A DNA stretch of 64,000 nucleotides from Arthrobacter_E sp041360795 (GCF_041360795.1 NZ_JBFUPW010000001.1:186001-250000); one strand, 5' to 3'; positions 16,776-25,456 are shown, numbered from the stretch's first letter. Program-made: numbers and translations. The notes: a model not told the origin generated them from the sequence alone.

Positions 16776-17217
16776 GATTTTTACCCTTTGTTGCGCTGGG
16801 ACCTGGAGTTGAGTCCGCTTAAGTGTAGTCACGCATTGAGAGGTGCGTCACAGTCAACTTGCATTGACTATTGGACAACGTTGCGCCGCGAAGCACAAGC
16901 CTTGAATGTTGCCTGACGGTAAATTCTTCAGCTCCGCCCCTCGGTGTGACTCCCATCACTAAAGCGCAGATCGGGCCTCGGAAGGGAATCCGAAACGCCA
17001 TTGTGTCCGGTATTCCGGACGCGAAAGACATGCTTCGGAAAACGACGACGCCGGCACACCCTCCTGCGGCACATCGCCGGTCGCGCCGAACGAAGTGAGC
17101 GCGGGAAGGGTAGGGCTCGAAGCGTCGCTGCGTGACGGGTCGCCGCGTGGAACGCCGGGAGAACCCGCGAGGCGTGCCTTGTCCGGACCTCGCACGGACG
17201 CCACCCGGCGTCACGCC
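16776..17217. other. Gene-free stretch upstream of the amino-acid transporter operon
   Basis: These 442 bases separate the menF stop from the binding-protein start, both on the minus strand. I see no convincing gene: the frames here have poor coding character. A TACACT hexamer on the minus strand (16822-16827) is a possible -10 element for the transporter. Part of the stretch is less GC-rich than its surroundings, for example around 16880-16960. Near 17086-17104 is a CGAACGAAGTGAGCGCGGG phrase resembling the one inside cysD. Otherwise I see no strong secondary structure. Confidence 0.5.
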
Positions 17218-18549
17218 TCAGGATGCGACGTTGAGCGCTTCCAGCATCGGGCGGAACTTCGCCCACGTCTCCGCGAGCTCGGACTCGGGGATCGATCCCT
17301 CCACGACGCCGCAGCCGGCGAAGAGCCGCGCCGTCGACCCGTCCAGGAGTCCGCCGCGCAGCCCGATGCCCCACTCGCCGTTCCCGGCGGCGTCGAGCCA
17401 GCCCACCGGCCCGGCGTAAGGCCCGCGGTCCAGGTGCTCCAGTTCGCGGATGATGGCGCCCGCCGGCAGGGTGGGCGTTCCGCACACGGCGGCGGTCGGG
17501 TGAAGGGCGTTGACCAGCGCGAGGGAGGACGGGATGTGCCCTTCGGCGTCCAGGAGCTCGGCCTTCACATCGGAGGCGAGGTGCCACACATTGGGCAGCT
17601 CCAGGATGAACGGCTCTTCATGAGCGTCAGTGGCCTCGGAGAACGGTTCCAGCGCGTTGACCAGGGAATCGATGGCGATCTGGTGTTCGTGGCGCTGCTT
17701 CACCGAACCGGCGAGGACCCGTTCGGCGAAGGCGGTCTCGTCCTCGTCCGCGGTGCGTTCCACGGCGTCCCGGCGGTCCAGGGTCCCGGCGAGGACGCGG
17801 GCCTGGGCGGTGCGGCCCACCACCTGGATGAGCATCTCCGGAGTCGCTCCGACGAAGCCGTCCACACGGTACGTCCAGCATTCGCGGTACTGCCGGGCCA
17901 GTCGGGCCAGGACGTTCTCGGGGACCACGGTGGAAGGCAGGTCCACCTCGACGTCGCGGGCCAGGACGATCTTCTCGACGGCGCCGGAGCGGATGCGCGC
18001 CACGCCTTCCTGGACGGCGGCCATCCAGTCCGCCTCGCTCAGCGAGCCTGGGCGGATGGGGGCGTTCAGCGCGGGGCGCTGCGCGGCGTCGTCGTCCGAG
18101 GACTGCGGACGGGGGAGCAGGCGCTCGACGGCGTCGCGGACGTCGTCCTCCGACGGCGCGGAGTCCGCGAAGGTCGACAGCGTCGCCCAGCGCAGGCCGT
18201 TCCGCTGGCCGATGACGAGTTCGGGCACCACGAGGCGCGAGGCGTAGCCGGATGTCTTGGAGAACGCGAAGGACCCGAACGCGGCAGGACCGGTGCCGGG
18301 AAGGCCGAGGGGGTCGTTGACCTGCGCCGTCAGTGACAGGGCGCGCCACCATTGCTCGGCGAGCATGAAACGTTCCGGGCCGGAGACCTCGAAGCGGGTC
18401 ACTTCGCCGAAGCCGAGGAGGCCCGAACCGCGGCGGATCCAGCTCAGCGCGACGGCGGGGGCATGAGGGTCGGCGAGGAAAGCCGCCAGACCGTCCTCGG
18501 AGGCGTCCTCGCCCAGAGGTACGGTGGTGCTCTTCAGCGTGCTGCTCAT
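17218..18549 (-). CDS. menF: Isochorismate synthase (MenF/EntC family)
   Basis: This 443-residue chorismate-binding enzyme converts chorismate to isochorismate, the first step of menaquinone synthesis. The catalytic half carries VEKIVLARDVEV, ATPEMLIQVVGRTAQARVLAGT, HPTAAVCGTPT, and the C-terminal GCGVVEGSIPESELAETWAKF with the Mg2+-binding Glu. The family also includes salicylate and siderophore enzymes (EntC, DhbC), but the neighbours menD, menG and menJ, and the absence of siderophore genes, favour the menaquinone role. It is divergent from menG across 135 bases. A TACCCT hexamer lies nine bases before the ATG, so any leader is very short. Confidence 0.88.
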   Translation of the reverse strand: MSSTLKSTTVPLGEDASEDGLAAFLADPHAPAVALSWIRRGSGLLGFGEVTRFEVSGPERFMLAEQWWRALSLTAQVNDPLGLPGTGPAAFGSFAFSKTSGYASRLVVPELVIGQRNGLRWATLSTFADSAPSEDDVRDAVERLLPRPQSSDDDAAQRPALNAPIRPGSLSEADWMAAVQEGVARIRSGAVEKIVLARDVEVDLPSTVVPENVLARLARQYRECWTYRVDGFVGATPEMLIQVVGRTAQARVLAGTLDRRDAVERTADEDETAFAERVLAGSVKQRHEHQIAIDSLVNALEPFSEATDAHEEPFILELPNVWHLASDVKAELLDAEGHIPSSLALVNALHPTAAVCGTPTLPAGAIIRELEHLDRGPYAGPVGWLDAAGNGEWGIGLRGGLLDGSTARLFAGCGVVEGSIPESELAETWAKFRPMLEALNVAS

Positions 18550-18684
18550 GATGGAACAAGGGTACTCCTGAACTGCGCTTCGTCCTGTTCAGAGGCTGTT
18601 CCGTCCGTCCCCTCCGAACCGTCATGAGGAGAGCGTGGTCACACGGAATCCGTGGTCGTCGCGAATGTTTGCGACAATGAGACG

Positions 18685-19440
18685 GTGAGCAGCACACCGA
18701 TCCGAGCCTCGCTCGACAAGCGCCCCGAAGAAGTAGCCACCATGTTCGACGATGTTGCGCCGAAGTACGACGTGGTCAACGATGTCCTGTCCCTCGGGCA
18801 GACGCGGCGGTGGCGCAAGATCGTCTTCGATGCGGTCGGCGCGGTTCCGGGGCAGCGCGTCCTCGATCTGGCGGCCGGCACCGGCACCTCCAGCGAGCCC
18901 TACGCGGATGCCGGGATCGACGTCGTGGCCTGCGATTTCTCCCTCGGCATGCTCAAGGTCGGCAAGCGCCGCCGCCCGGACATCGACTTCGTGGCCGGCG
19001 ACGCCATGAACCTCCCGTTCGAGGACGACAGCTTCGACGCCTGCACCATCTCCTTCGGCCTGCGCAACGTGAACGAACCGCGCAAGGCCCTCGCCGAGAT
19101 GCTCCGCGTCACCCGCCCCGGCGGCCGGATCGTCGTGGCGGAGTTCTCCCACCCGACCGTCCCCGTGTGGCGCACCATGTACACCGAGTACCTCATGCGT
19201 GCGCTCCCCGCGATCGCCCGCAAGGTCTCCTCCAACCCGGACGCCTACGTGTACCTCGCCGAGTCGATCCGCGCCTGGCCGAACCAGGACGAACTCGCCC
19301 ACTGGCTCCAGGACGCCGGCTGGGAGGACGTCGCCTACCGCAATCTGAACGGCGGCATCGTCGCCGTGCACCGCGGCGTCAAGCCCCTGACCGACGACGC
19401 CGCAGCCTCCACCGCACGCCCGGCGCCCGCCGCGCGCTAG
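18685..19440 (+). CDS. menG: Demethylmenaquinone methyltransferase (MenG/UbiE)
   Basis: This 251-residue SAM-dependent enzyme adds the final methyl group to demethylmenaquinone. It has the UbiE signatures MFDDVAPKYDVVNDVLSLGQ and, near the end, the RNLNGGIVAVH segment. The SAM-binding motif is VLDLAAGTGTSS, followed by FGLRNV and RPGGRIVVAEFS. I start at the GTG at 18685: GACAAT (18673-18678) ends six bases before it, as in other leaderless genes here. The GTG at 18652 lies upstream of that promoter element. menJ follows after 10 bases, so the two are one transcription unit. Confidence 0.94.
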   Translation: MSSTPIRASLDKRPEEVATMFDDVAPKYDVVNDVLSLGQTRRWRKIVFDAVGAVPGQRVLDLAAGTGTSSEPYADAGIDVVACDFSLGMLKVGKRRRPDIDFVAGDAMNLPFEDDSFDACTISFGLRNVNEPRKALAEMLRVTRPGGRIVVAEFSHPTVPVWRTMYTEYLMRALPAIARKVSSNPDAYVYLAESIRAWPNQDELAHWLQDAGWEDVAYRNLNGGIVAVHRGVKPLTDDAAASTARPAPAAR

Positions 19441-19450
19441 AGGAAGCCCG

Positions 19451-20791
19451 GTGAACGTTCTCATTGTCGGCGCGGGTCCCGCCGGGTCCACCGCTGCGCA
19501 CTACCTCGCCCAGGACGGCCATGAGGTCACGGTCCTGGAGAAGACGTCCTTTCCGCGGGAGAAGGTCTGCGGCGACGGGCTCACCCCGCGTGCGGTGCGT
19601 GAGATCCAGCGCCTCGGGCTGCCGCACGAGGAGGCCGATGGCTGGCGCCGGAACAAGGGCCTGCGCCTGATCGCCGGCGGCCGCCAGGTGGAGCTCGCCT
19701 GGCCCGAGGTCGGCGACTTCCCGCAGTACGGCCTGATCCGGACGCGCCTCGGCTTCGATGAGGCACTGGCCCGGCACGCGGAGGCCTCGGGCGCCACCGT
19801 CCTGGAACGCCATTCCGTCACCGAAGCGCTGCGCGACGATTCCGGACGCGTCGTCGGCGCCCGGGCCGCGATCCTCGATGAGCGCGGACGCAAGACCGGC
19901 GAGACGCGCGACTTCCACGCCGACGTCGTCCTTGCGGCAGACGGCAACTCGACCCGCACGGCAGTCTCCCTCGGCGTGGCCAAGCGCGACGACCGTCCCC
20001 TGGGCGTGGCCGTCCGCGGCTACTACACGAGCCCCCGGCACGAGGACGACTGGATGGAGGGCTGGCTCGAGCTCCCCGGCAAAGACGGCAAGCCCCTGCC
20101 CGGCTACGGCTGGATCTTCGGCGTCGGGGACGGCACTTCGAACGTCGGCCTGGGCATCCTCAACTCCTCCAAGGAATTCGGCCGCCTCGACTACAAGCAG
20201 GTCATGCGCGACTGGGTCGCCGCCATGCCGGGCGAGTGGGGCTACCGCGAGGAGAACCTCGTGGGCGAGATCCGCGGCGCCGCCCTCCCCATGGGCTTCA
20301 ACCGCACCCCGCACCACCTCCCCGGGATGCTGCTCCTCGGCGACGCCGGCGGCATGGTCTCGCCATTCAACGGCGAGGGCATCTCCTACGCGATGGAGTC
20401 CGCGCGTTTCGCCGCCGAGCACCTCATCGACGCCGATCGCGCCGCCCGCAGCGCCACCTCGGTGGGCGCCGCCGAACGTGCGCTCGACGCCGGCCTGGCC
20501 GCCTACGCCACCCAGGTGCGTGACGAGTGGGGCAGCCACTTCACACTCGGCCGGGTGTTCGCACGAATGATCGGCAATCCGCGGATCATGAAGCTGGCCC
20601 TCCGCACAGGCATGCCGCTGCCCGCCCTGATGCGGTTCGTGGTGCGCATGCTCGCGAATCTCACGGACCCCCGTTCGGGGCGTTTCGAGGACTCCGTGAT
20701 CGCTCTGCTCGAACGACTGGTGCCCGCCACCTCGAACACCGGAACGGCGCCCGCTCCGCGTGCGTCACAGACCCTCCCCGCGACTCGTTAG
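19451..20791 (+). CDS. menJ: Menaquinone reductase of the geranylgeranyl-reductase family (MenJ-like)
   Basis: This 446-residue FAD enzyme has the dinucleotide fold GAGPAGSTAAHYL at the N-terminus, the family motif VCGDGLTPRAV, and the second FAD motif LLGDAGGMVSPFNGEGISYAM. Mycobacterial MenJ saturates one isoprene double bond of menaquinone. The order here (menG, this gene, polyprenyl diphosphate synthase) resembles the M. tuberculosis menH/ubiE, menJ, grcC1 region, which supports the same role and would give an MK-9(H2)-type quinone. Archaeal relatives act on geranylgeranyl lipids, so the function is inferred from context. The start is GTG, 10 bases after menG. Confidence 0.82.
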   Translation: MNVLIVGAGPAGSTAAHYLAQDGHEVTVLEKTSFPREKVCGDGLTPRAVREIQRLGLPHEEADGWRRNKGLRLIAGGRQVELAWPEVGDFPQYGLIRTRLGFDEALARHAEASGATVLERHSVTEALRDDSGRVVGARAAILDERGRKTGETRDFHADVVLAADGNSTRTAVSLGVAKRDDRPLGVAVRGYYTSPRHEDDWMEGWLELPGKDGKPLPGYGWIFGVGDGTSNVGLGILNSSKEFGRLDYKQVMRDWVAAMPGEWGYREENLVGEIRGAALPMGFNRTPHHLPGMLLLGDAGGMVSPFNGEGISYAMESARFAAEHLIDADRAARSATSVGAAERALDAGLAAYATQVRDEWGSHFTLGRVFARMIGNPRIMKLALRTGMPLPALMRFVVRMLANLTDPRSGRFEDSVIALLERLVPATSNTGTAPAPRASQTLPATR

Positions 20792-20800
20792 GCTTTAACC

Positions 20801-21904
20801 GTGAGCACACCCGCAGACCGCACCTGGACGCACGCCGGACACGGACTTCCCAGCGCCGTGGAACCCGAGCCGAGCACCACGGCCATCGCCACCGGACTGA
20901 CCTTGCCGCGTGGCTTCGCCGCCATCTCCGAGGATCAGGTGATCGGCCCCGCGCTGACCACCAATCTGGCCCGCGTGGAGAAGATGCTGCGGGAGGCCAT
21001 CGCGAATTCCGATCCTCTGGCGGACGCCACCTCGCGTCACCTGGTGGAGGCCGGCGGCAAGCGCATCCGCCCGCTCCTGGCGCTCCTGTGCTCCCACCTG
21101 GGCGACTACACCCGTCCCGAGGTGCTGCAGGCCGCCGTCGTGGTGGAGCTGACCCATCTGGCCACGCTGTACCACGACGACGTCATGGACTCCGCGCCCG
21201 TACGCCGCGGTGCGCCGACCGCCCACGAGGTCTGGGGCAACTCGGTGGCCGTCCTGACAGGCGACCTGATCTTCGCCCGGGCGTCCATCCTGGTCTCCGA
21301 GCTCGGCGGCCGCGCTCTGGGCATCCAGGCCCGCACGTTCGAGCGGCTGTGCCTCGGCCAGCTGCATGAGACCGTGGGGCCGCGTGAGGACGAGGACCCG
21401 TTGCAGCACTACATCCAGGTGCTCGCGGACAAGACCGGTTCCCTCGTGGCCGCGTCCGCACAGCTCGGCGCGATCTTCGCCGGCGTCGATGAGACCGTGG
21501 AGAACGTCCTGGTCGAGTACGGCGAGAAGCTGGGCGTCGCGTTCCAGCTGGCCGATGACGTCATCGACGTGACGAGCGCCCGAGTGAAGTCCGGCAAGAC
21601 CCCGGGCACCGACCTCCGTGAGGGCGTGCCGACCCTGCCGGTCCTCCTGCTGCGCCAGGCCGCCCGCGACGGCGACGCCTCCGCCGCCGAGGTGCTGGAA
21701 CTGGTCGACGGTGACCTGAGCGGTGACGAGGCTCTGGCGGCCGCCGTCGCCGCGCTGGGCGCGCACCCGGTGACCGAACAGTCGTGGGCCGTGGCCCGTC
21801 GCTGGGCCGATGAGGCCATGGCCGCTCTGGAACCGCTTCCCGAGGGCGTGGTCAAGGAGTCCCTGGCGAACTTCGCGCTGGCCGTGGTGGAACGCACCGC
21901 CTGA
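20801..21904 (+). CDS. Polyprenyl diphosphate synthase, probably for the menaquinone side chain
   Basis: This 367-residue trans-prenyltransferase elongates allylic diphosphates with isopentenyl diphosphate. The first Asp-rich motif is YHDDVMDSAPVRRG and the second is FQLADDVIDVTS; GGKRIRPLL binds the substrate diphosphate. An N-terminal extension of about 45 residues precedes the fold. Residues before the first motif (ELTHLATLY) have no large blocking side chain at the usual positions, consistent with a long product. The GTG start at 20801 follows TAGGCT (20789-20794) by six bases, and this hexamer overlaps the menJ stop codon, so the gene has its own leaderless promoter. Confidence 0.9.
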   Translation: MSTPADRTWTHAGHGLPSAVEPEPSTTAIATGLTLPRGFAAISEDQVIGPALTTNLARVEKMLREAIANSDPLADATSRHLVEAGGKRIRPLLALLCSHLGDYTRPEVLQAAVVVELTHLATLYHDDVMDSAPVRRGAPTAHEVWGNSVAVLTGDLIFARASILVSELGGRALGIQARTFERLCLGQLHETVGPREDEDPLQHYIQVLADKTGSLVAASAQLGAIFAGVDETVENVLVEYGEKLGVAFQLADDVIDVTSARVKSGKTPGTDLREGVPTLPVLLLRQAARDGDASAAEVLELVDGDLSGDEALAAAVAALGAHPVTEQSWAVARRWADEAMAALEPLPEGVVKESLANFALAVVERTA

Positions 21905-21955
21905 GCCCCACAGCCGTCCCCACCTGGGACGTTGCGTTGTGACACTCCGTGACAG

Positions 21956-21996
21956 CATCCCGGCATGGTTCTGGACCGTGCCGGGATGTTCTGTTT
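21956..21996 (+). terminator. Rho-independent terminator after the menG-menJ-prenyl synthase genes
   Basis: The stem 21956-21969 (CATCCCGGCATGGT) pairs with 21975-21988 with one wobble pair and a 5-base loop. TTCTGTTT follows. It lies 52 bases after the prenyl synthase stop. Confidence 0.75.
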
Positions 21997-22040
21997 CCGG
22001 ATGACATCCCGTGAGCCGGAATTAGTCCACGGCGGACAAC

Positions 22041-22162
22041 GAAACAGACCCGCAGGACATCTAGGGGGGATATCTGTCCGACGGGCCTGTTTCCTGGAAA
22101 ATCAGGGGCTGCTCGGAAGGGCCCCCGAAAGAACCACCTTAGGAGGGGGCGATTCCTGAGGT
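22041..22162 (-). ncRNA. Candidate structured RNA with two C-loop hairpins, 6C-like
   Basis: Read on the minus strand, the first hairpin pairs 22162-22155 (ACCTCAGG) with 22143-22136 (CCTAAGGT, one mismatch) around an 11-base loop holding five Cs in a row. The second, longer hairpin (22093-22041) has outer arms GAAACAGGCCCG and CGGGTCTGTTTC, an inner GGACA/TGTCC stem and a loop with CCCCCC. The actinobacterial 6C RNA is defined by two stem-loops that each carry about six Cs, which fits here except for the shorter first run. It lies between two convergent genes in DNA with no coding sign. No promoter is certain: TAAGCT (22164-22169, minus) is close but would start inside the first stem. Confidence 0.4.
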
Positions 22163-22234
22163 CAGCTTATGACGATTCTTGTCATGCAGTCCAGTCATTC
22201 ACTGATAATTCACGCGCCAGGGGACAACTGAGAG

Positions 22235-22666
22235 TCAGGACTCGTCGTCGTCATCCTCGAAGGCCCAGGCCAGCATGTCGAAAGTGAACTCGGAGAAGGT
22301 GCCGTCCTCGCTCTTCCATTCGCCGCGGGCATTGTTCTTCCGCCAGACGATCGGGTCCGGGACACTGAGGTCGCCCACCCGGATGCCCCAGGTGTAGCTC
22401 TCGTCCTCGTCCTCCAGGAACATGAGGAAGCCTTCGTCATCCACTTCGAGCTCTTCCGGGTCCCAGAAGTAGTGGTAGGCCTCCATGATGTCTTCGCAGC
22501 CGCCCAGGGCCAGGTAGAACTCTCGCATGGCCTGAGGAAGCGTCAGCTTCAGCCCGGCCAGGGCAGCGTCGAGCTCAGCCTCGGGGATGCCGTCCTCTTC
22601 CTGCCATTCATCTGCCAGGTACTTCGGGACAAGCGCGCGGTACTTCTCCAAGAACATTTCGCTCAT
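22235..22666 (-). CDS. SMI1/KNR4 (SUKH)-like protein
   Basis: This acidic 143-residue protein has the outline of the SUKH superfamily: EAELDAALAGLKLTLPQAMREFYLALGGCEDI, the N-terminal helix pair and substrate-pocket segment, then FWDPEELEVDDEGFLMFLEDEDESYTWGI and a WRKNN segment. SUKH proteins often give immunity to polymorphic or contact-dependent toxins, but many stand alone with no known role. No toxin gene is adjacent. I start at the ATG at 22666: TAGGAT on the minus strand (22674-22679) ends seven bases before it, a leaderless arrangement. The longer frame upstream runs into palindromic element B1. Confidence 0.62.
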   Translation of the reverse strand: MSEMFLEKYRALVPKYLADEWQEEDGIPEAELDAALAGLKLTLPQAMREFYLALGGCEDIMEAYHYFWDPEELEVDDEGFLMFLEDEDESYTWGIRVGDLSVPDPIVWRKNNARGEWKSEDGTFSEFTFDMLAWAFEDDDDES

Positions 22667-22748
22667 GGGTTCCATCCTATCCAGTGGAGCAAGCCCCCGC
22701 GGTGGCCTGGGACGGAGCTCACTGTGCACGCGGCTCACGGTGCACTTG

Positions 22749-22808
22749 GTTGACCTTGCACTTTCTCGGGGCTCGCGGCGACGAAGCCCGAGAAAGTGCA
22801 AGGTCAAC
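22749..22808. repeat. Palindromic element family B, copy B1
   Basis: This 60-bp element has perfect 22-base arms that begin GTTGACCTTGCACTTTCT, with a 16-base GC-rich centre. Copy B2 at 23898-23957 differs at two of 60 positions. B1 lies between the start of the SUKH-like gene and the end of the DUF559-like gene. Confidence 0.9.
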
Positions 22809-22846
22809 GGCGGCGGGGACGGCCAGGGGCGCGGTGCGCGGAGGTT

Positions 22847-23788
22847 TCAGGAGGTCCGGTCCGGGCGCCAGCCGGCCCGGAGCAGGGCCTGCTGCACACG
22901 GAATACCGCCCGGGGCGGTGTTCCGTGGAGGTCCGACGCCCCGAGCCGCACCTCCGTCCAGCCGAGCGCCTCGGTGATCGCGGCGCGGTCGATGTCCCGG
23001 CGGTGCTGCCGGGCGGCGGCGTGGGGCTCGCCGTCGTACTGGAGCGAGATCCGGTGCGCCGGATAGGCGCCGTCCGGCCAGAGGACGGGCTGCCCGAATT
23101 CGCCGCGGAGCATGACGTTGAGTTCGGGTTCCGGCAGGCCCGATGCCGCGAGGGCCAAGCGGAGCAGCGTTTCGCGCGGCGAGTCGGCGCCGACGCGGAC
23201 CAGGCCCAGAGCCCTTCTGGCGGTGACGATGCCCCGTGCCCGCGGATGCCGTTCGAGCATCTCCGCGAGGGCGGTCGGCGTGGTCCACGGGATACGGTGC
23301 ACCGGGAATCCTGGGGGATGAGCGCAGACCAGATGACCTCCCGCGATGACCAGTTCCTCAAGGCTCAGATCCCGGGCCAGATCCAGCCAGGTGCGCGCCG
23401 CGGTCGTGATGCGGAGGCCGTCAAGGACACGGACTTCGTCGGGCGCGAGGTCGAGACTGACGCCGACGACCCGACGACGGCGGGCCGGCGCGGTGCCGGG
23501 AGGGCTGCTGAGGTGGACGGGCCACAGCGACTCGTGGCGGCGCGGGAGGGGAACGCCTTGTAAGACGGCGGCTGTGAACAGGACGAACGTGTCCTGAGGG
23601 CGCAGCGCGGCGAGGGCCCTGACCTCGTCGGACGCTCCGAGGTGAACCCCTGCCGGGCGGCGGAAACCGTTGGTGAGGATCTCGAGGTCCGGCAGATACA
23701 GTCGGCTGCGCGGGGTGCCGTCGCGCAGCGCCTCGCGGACGGTGAAGGACCTGCCTCTCAGCTGAGGTGGCAGGGGGCTGGCGCGCAT
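22847..23788 (-). CDS. AbiEi/DUF559-type protein (nuclease-like C-terminus)
   Basis: This 313-residue protein has the layout of a common actinobacterial family annotated as AbiEi-antitoxin-like or DUF559. The N-terminal part (FTVREALRDGTPRSRLYLPDLEIL, then RPAGVH) resembles a winged-helix AbiEi domain. The C-terminal part (SPRETLLRLALAASGLPEP, ISLQYDGEPH, RRDIDRAAITEALGW) resembles a Vsr-like PD-(D/E)XK nuclease with a possible Asp in YDG and the following D/R residues. The biological role of the family is unknown. The open frame continues upstream into element B2, so I use the ATG at 23788. No partner toxin is adjacent. The gene is bracketed by B1 and B2. Confidence 0.65.
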   Translation of the reverse strand: MRASPLPPQLRGRSFTVREALRDGTPRSRLYLPDLEILTNGFRRPAGVHLGASDEVRALAALRPQDTFVLFTAAVLQGVPLPRRHESLWPVHLSSPPGTAPARRRRVVGVSLDLAPDEVRVLDGLRITTAARTWLDLARDLSLEELVIAGGHLVCAHPPGFPVHRIPWTTPTALAEMLERHPRARGIVTARRALGLVRVGADSPRETLLRLALAASGLPEPELNVMLRGEFGQPVLWPDGAYPAHRISLQYDGEPHAAARQHRRDIDRAAITEALGWTEVRLGASDLHGTPPRAVFRVQQALLRAGWRPDRTS

Positions 23789-23897
23789 GGTCCAGTGTGG
23801 ACCGGATCCGGGGTCGCGCGCAGGAGTTATCCACAGCCCTGGCCTGGTGAGCGGGTAGGTAGGCCTCGAGGTGCGGCCGGTGTGCGCCCTGACTCGG

Positions 23898-23957
23898 GTT
23901 GACCTTGCACTTTCTCGGGGCTCGCGGCGACGAAACCCGAAAAAGTGCAAGGTCAAC
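23898..23957. repeat. Palindromic element family B, copy B2
   Basis: This 60-bp inverted repeat matches B1 except at two positions, one of which lies in an arm. It lies 110 bases upstream of the DUF559-like start and 48 bases from the stop of the next gene on that strand. Confidence 0.9.
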
Positions 23958-24004
23958 GCTCACGCGCGGCCCAGGTGTACGGCCCAGGTGTACAGCCTTC
24001 GTGC

Positions 24005-24643
24005 TCAATCGAGCTGACGGTGCCAGCCATGCACGGCCAAGGGGACGTACCAGTGGCGCCGCCAGGCGGTCACCCGGAAGGCGAAGACGAGGGCGGCGAT
24101 CGTGAGCCCGGTGACCGGGTTGAACCAGCCGAGATGCCAGACGAGCGCGGTCAGCGCCGCGCCGCAGAAGGCCGGGAGCGCGTAGATCTCGCGGGCGTCG
24201 AAGAGCGCGGGCACCTCGTTGGCCGTGATGTCCCGCAGGACGCCGCCGCCCACGGCCGTGGTGACGCCCAACAGGACGGCCGCCACCGGGTTCGCGCCGA
24301 GGGAGATGGCCTTCAGGGTGCCGGAGATGCAGAACAGGGCGAGCCCGCCGGCGTCGAACAGGGTGAGGAGGGAGGTGACACGCTGCACGCTGTTGAAGAA
24401 GATGTAGACGAGCGCGGCGGCCAGGATCGGCGGCACCAGGTAGATGGGCTGGCCGAACGCGGAGGGCAGGTGCACGCCGAGGATGACGTCGCGGACCACA
24501 CCGCCGCCGAGGCTCACGAGGCAGGCGAGGAGGACGGAGCCCACCACGTCGAAGCGCTTGCGGGCCGCCAGCAGCGAGCCGGAGACGGCGAAGAAGAACA
24601 CGCCGAGCAGGTCGAGGGCCAGGAGGCCGGTGTCAAAGGACAT
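24005..24643 (-). CDS. YadS/TRIC-like trimeric cation-channel family membrane protein
   Basis: This 212-residue protein has about seven membrane helices built as two similar halves. Each half has a glycine-rich motif: SLGGGVVRDVILGVHLP in the first and AVGGGVLRDITANEVPALF in the second. The GGG-x-x-RD signature marks the bacterial TRIC/UPF0126 (YadS) family, whose members form trimeric K+-permeable channels in the cases solved so far. Glycine transport has also been proposed for relatives. I start at the ATG at 24643, which follows GGAAGG closely; the 23 upstream residues are charged and unlikely. Confidence 0.85.
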   Translation of the reverse strand: MSFDTGLLALDLLGVFFFAVSGSLLAARKRFDVVGSVLLACLVSLGGGVVRDVILGVHLPSAFGQPIYLVPPILAAALVYIFFNSVQRVTSLLTLFDAGGLALFCISGTLKAISLGANPVAAVLLGVTTAVGGGVLRDITANEVPALFDAREIYALPAFCGAALTALVWHLGWFNPVTGLTIAALVFAFRVTAWRRHWYVPLAVHGWHRQLD

Positions 24644-24757
24644 GGCCTTCCCTTCCGCTCTGTCCGTGCGCACGTCAGGGTTCCGGAACGGGCCGCCCGA
24701 CATGCTTCGCAATCAAGGTTAAGGCACCCGGGGACCGCTCGCGTTAAGCTCCCAGTC

Positions 24758-25456
24758 ATGACTCACAGCCCTGTCCTGATCGCGTGCTCGCACGGAACCA
24801 GCAACGCCACCGGCGACGCCGAAGTGCGTGAGCTCCGGCGGGCCGTGTCCGCGCTCCGCCCGTCGCTGGACGTGCGCGAGGCCTACGTGGACGTCCAGGA
24901 GCCGGCCCTCCCGGACGTGGTGGCCGCTCTGCCCGAGGGCGAGCCGGCCGTGATCGTGCCGGTGCTCCTGAGCGTCGGATACCACGTGAAGGTGGACATC
25001 GCCCAGGCCCGGGACTCCCGGCCCGGGACCTCCGCGGCGGCGCCGCTGGGCCCGGATCCGGCGCTGGTGGACGTACTGGAGGACCGCTTGCGGGAGGCCG
25101 GGCTGGCGGACGACGACGCCGTCGTCCTGGCCGCCGCGGGCTCCTCCAACCCGGCGGCCTCCGCAGCCGTGGAGGAGGTCGCGGGGCAGCTCGCCGCCCG
25201 CCTCGGGAGGCCCGTGAGCTGCGCCTACGGAAGTGCGGCAGAGCCGAAGGTGCCCCACGCGGTGGAGGCGGCCCGCGCGGCGGGGGCGCCGCGCGTCGTC
25301 GTCGCGTCCTATCTGCTGGCCCACGGCTGGTTCCATGACCAGCTCTTCAAGGCCGGAGCGGACCTGGTGACCGAGCCGCTGCTGCCGTCGGAGGCGCTGG
25401 CGGGCCTGGTGCTGAAGCGCTTCGACGAGGCCGTCGCCGCCGCGTCTGGCGCGTGA
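24758..25456 (+). CDS. Sirohydrochlorin chelatase family protein (CbiX/SirB type)
   Basis: This 232-residue protein has two repeated CbiX-like halves. The first starts VLIACSHGTSNATGDAEV and contains VIVPVLLSVGYHVKVDI, the second VVLAAAGSSNPAA and VVVASYLLAHGWFHDQL, each with the expected metal or porphyrin-binding His. Such enzymes insert Fe2+ into sirohydrochlorin to make siroheme. The sulfite reductase gene, which needs siroheme, starts 75 bases downstream, supporting the Fe2+ rather than the Co2+ version. TAAGCT (24745-24750) ends seven bases before the ATG, so the mRNA is probably leaderless. The long open frame upstream is a shadow of the YadS gene. Confidence 0.87.
   Translation: MTHSPVLIACSHGTSNATGDAEVRELRRAVSALRPSLDVREAYVDVQEPALPDVVAALPEGEPAVIVPVLLSVGYHVKVDIAQARDSRPGTSAAAPLGPDPALVDVLEDRLREAGLADDDAVVLAAAGSSNPAASAAVEEVAGQLAARLGRPVSCAYGSAAEPKVPHAVEAARAAGAPRVVVASYLLAHGWFHDQLFKAGADLVTEPLLPSEALAGLVLKRFDEAVAAASGA

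Noticed and set aside
16819..17214. Open frames in the 16776-17217 gap
   Set aside because: Several overlapping frames exist on both strands, none with a ribosome-binding site, a suitable promoter position or a recognisable product.
24644..24757. Riboswitch or leader element before the sirohydrochlorin chelatase and sulfite reductase genes
   Set aside because: Both genes have -10 hexamers right at the start codon, so there is no room for a leader RNA, and I see no conserved structure.
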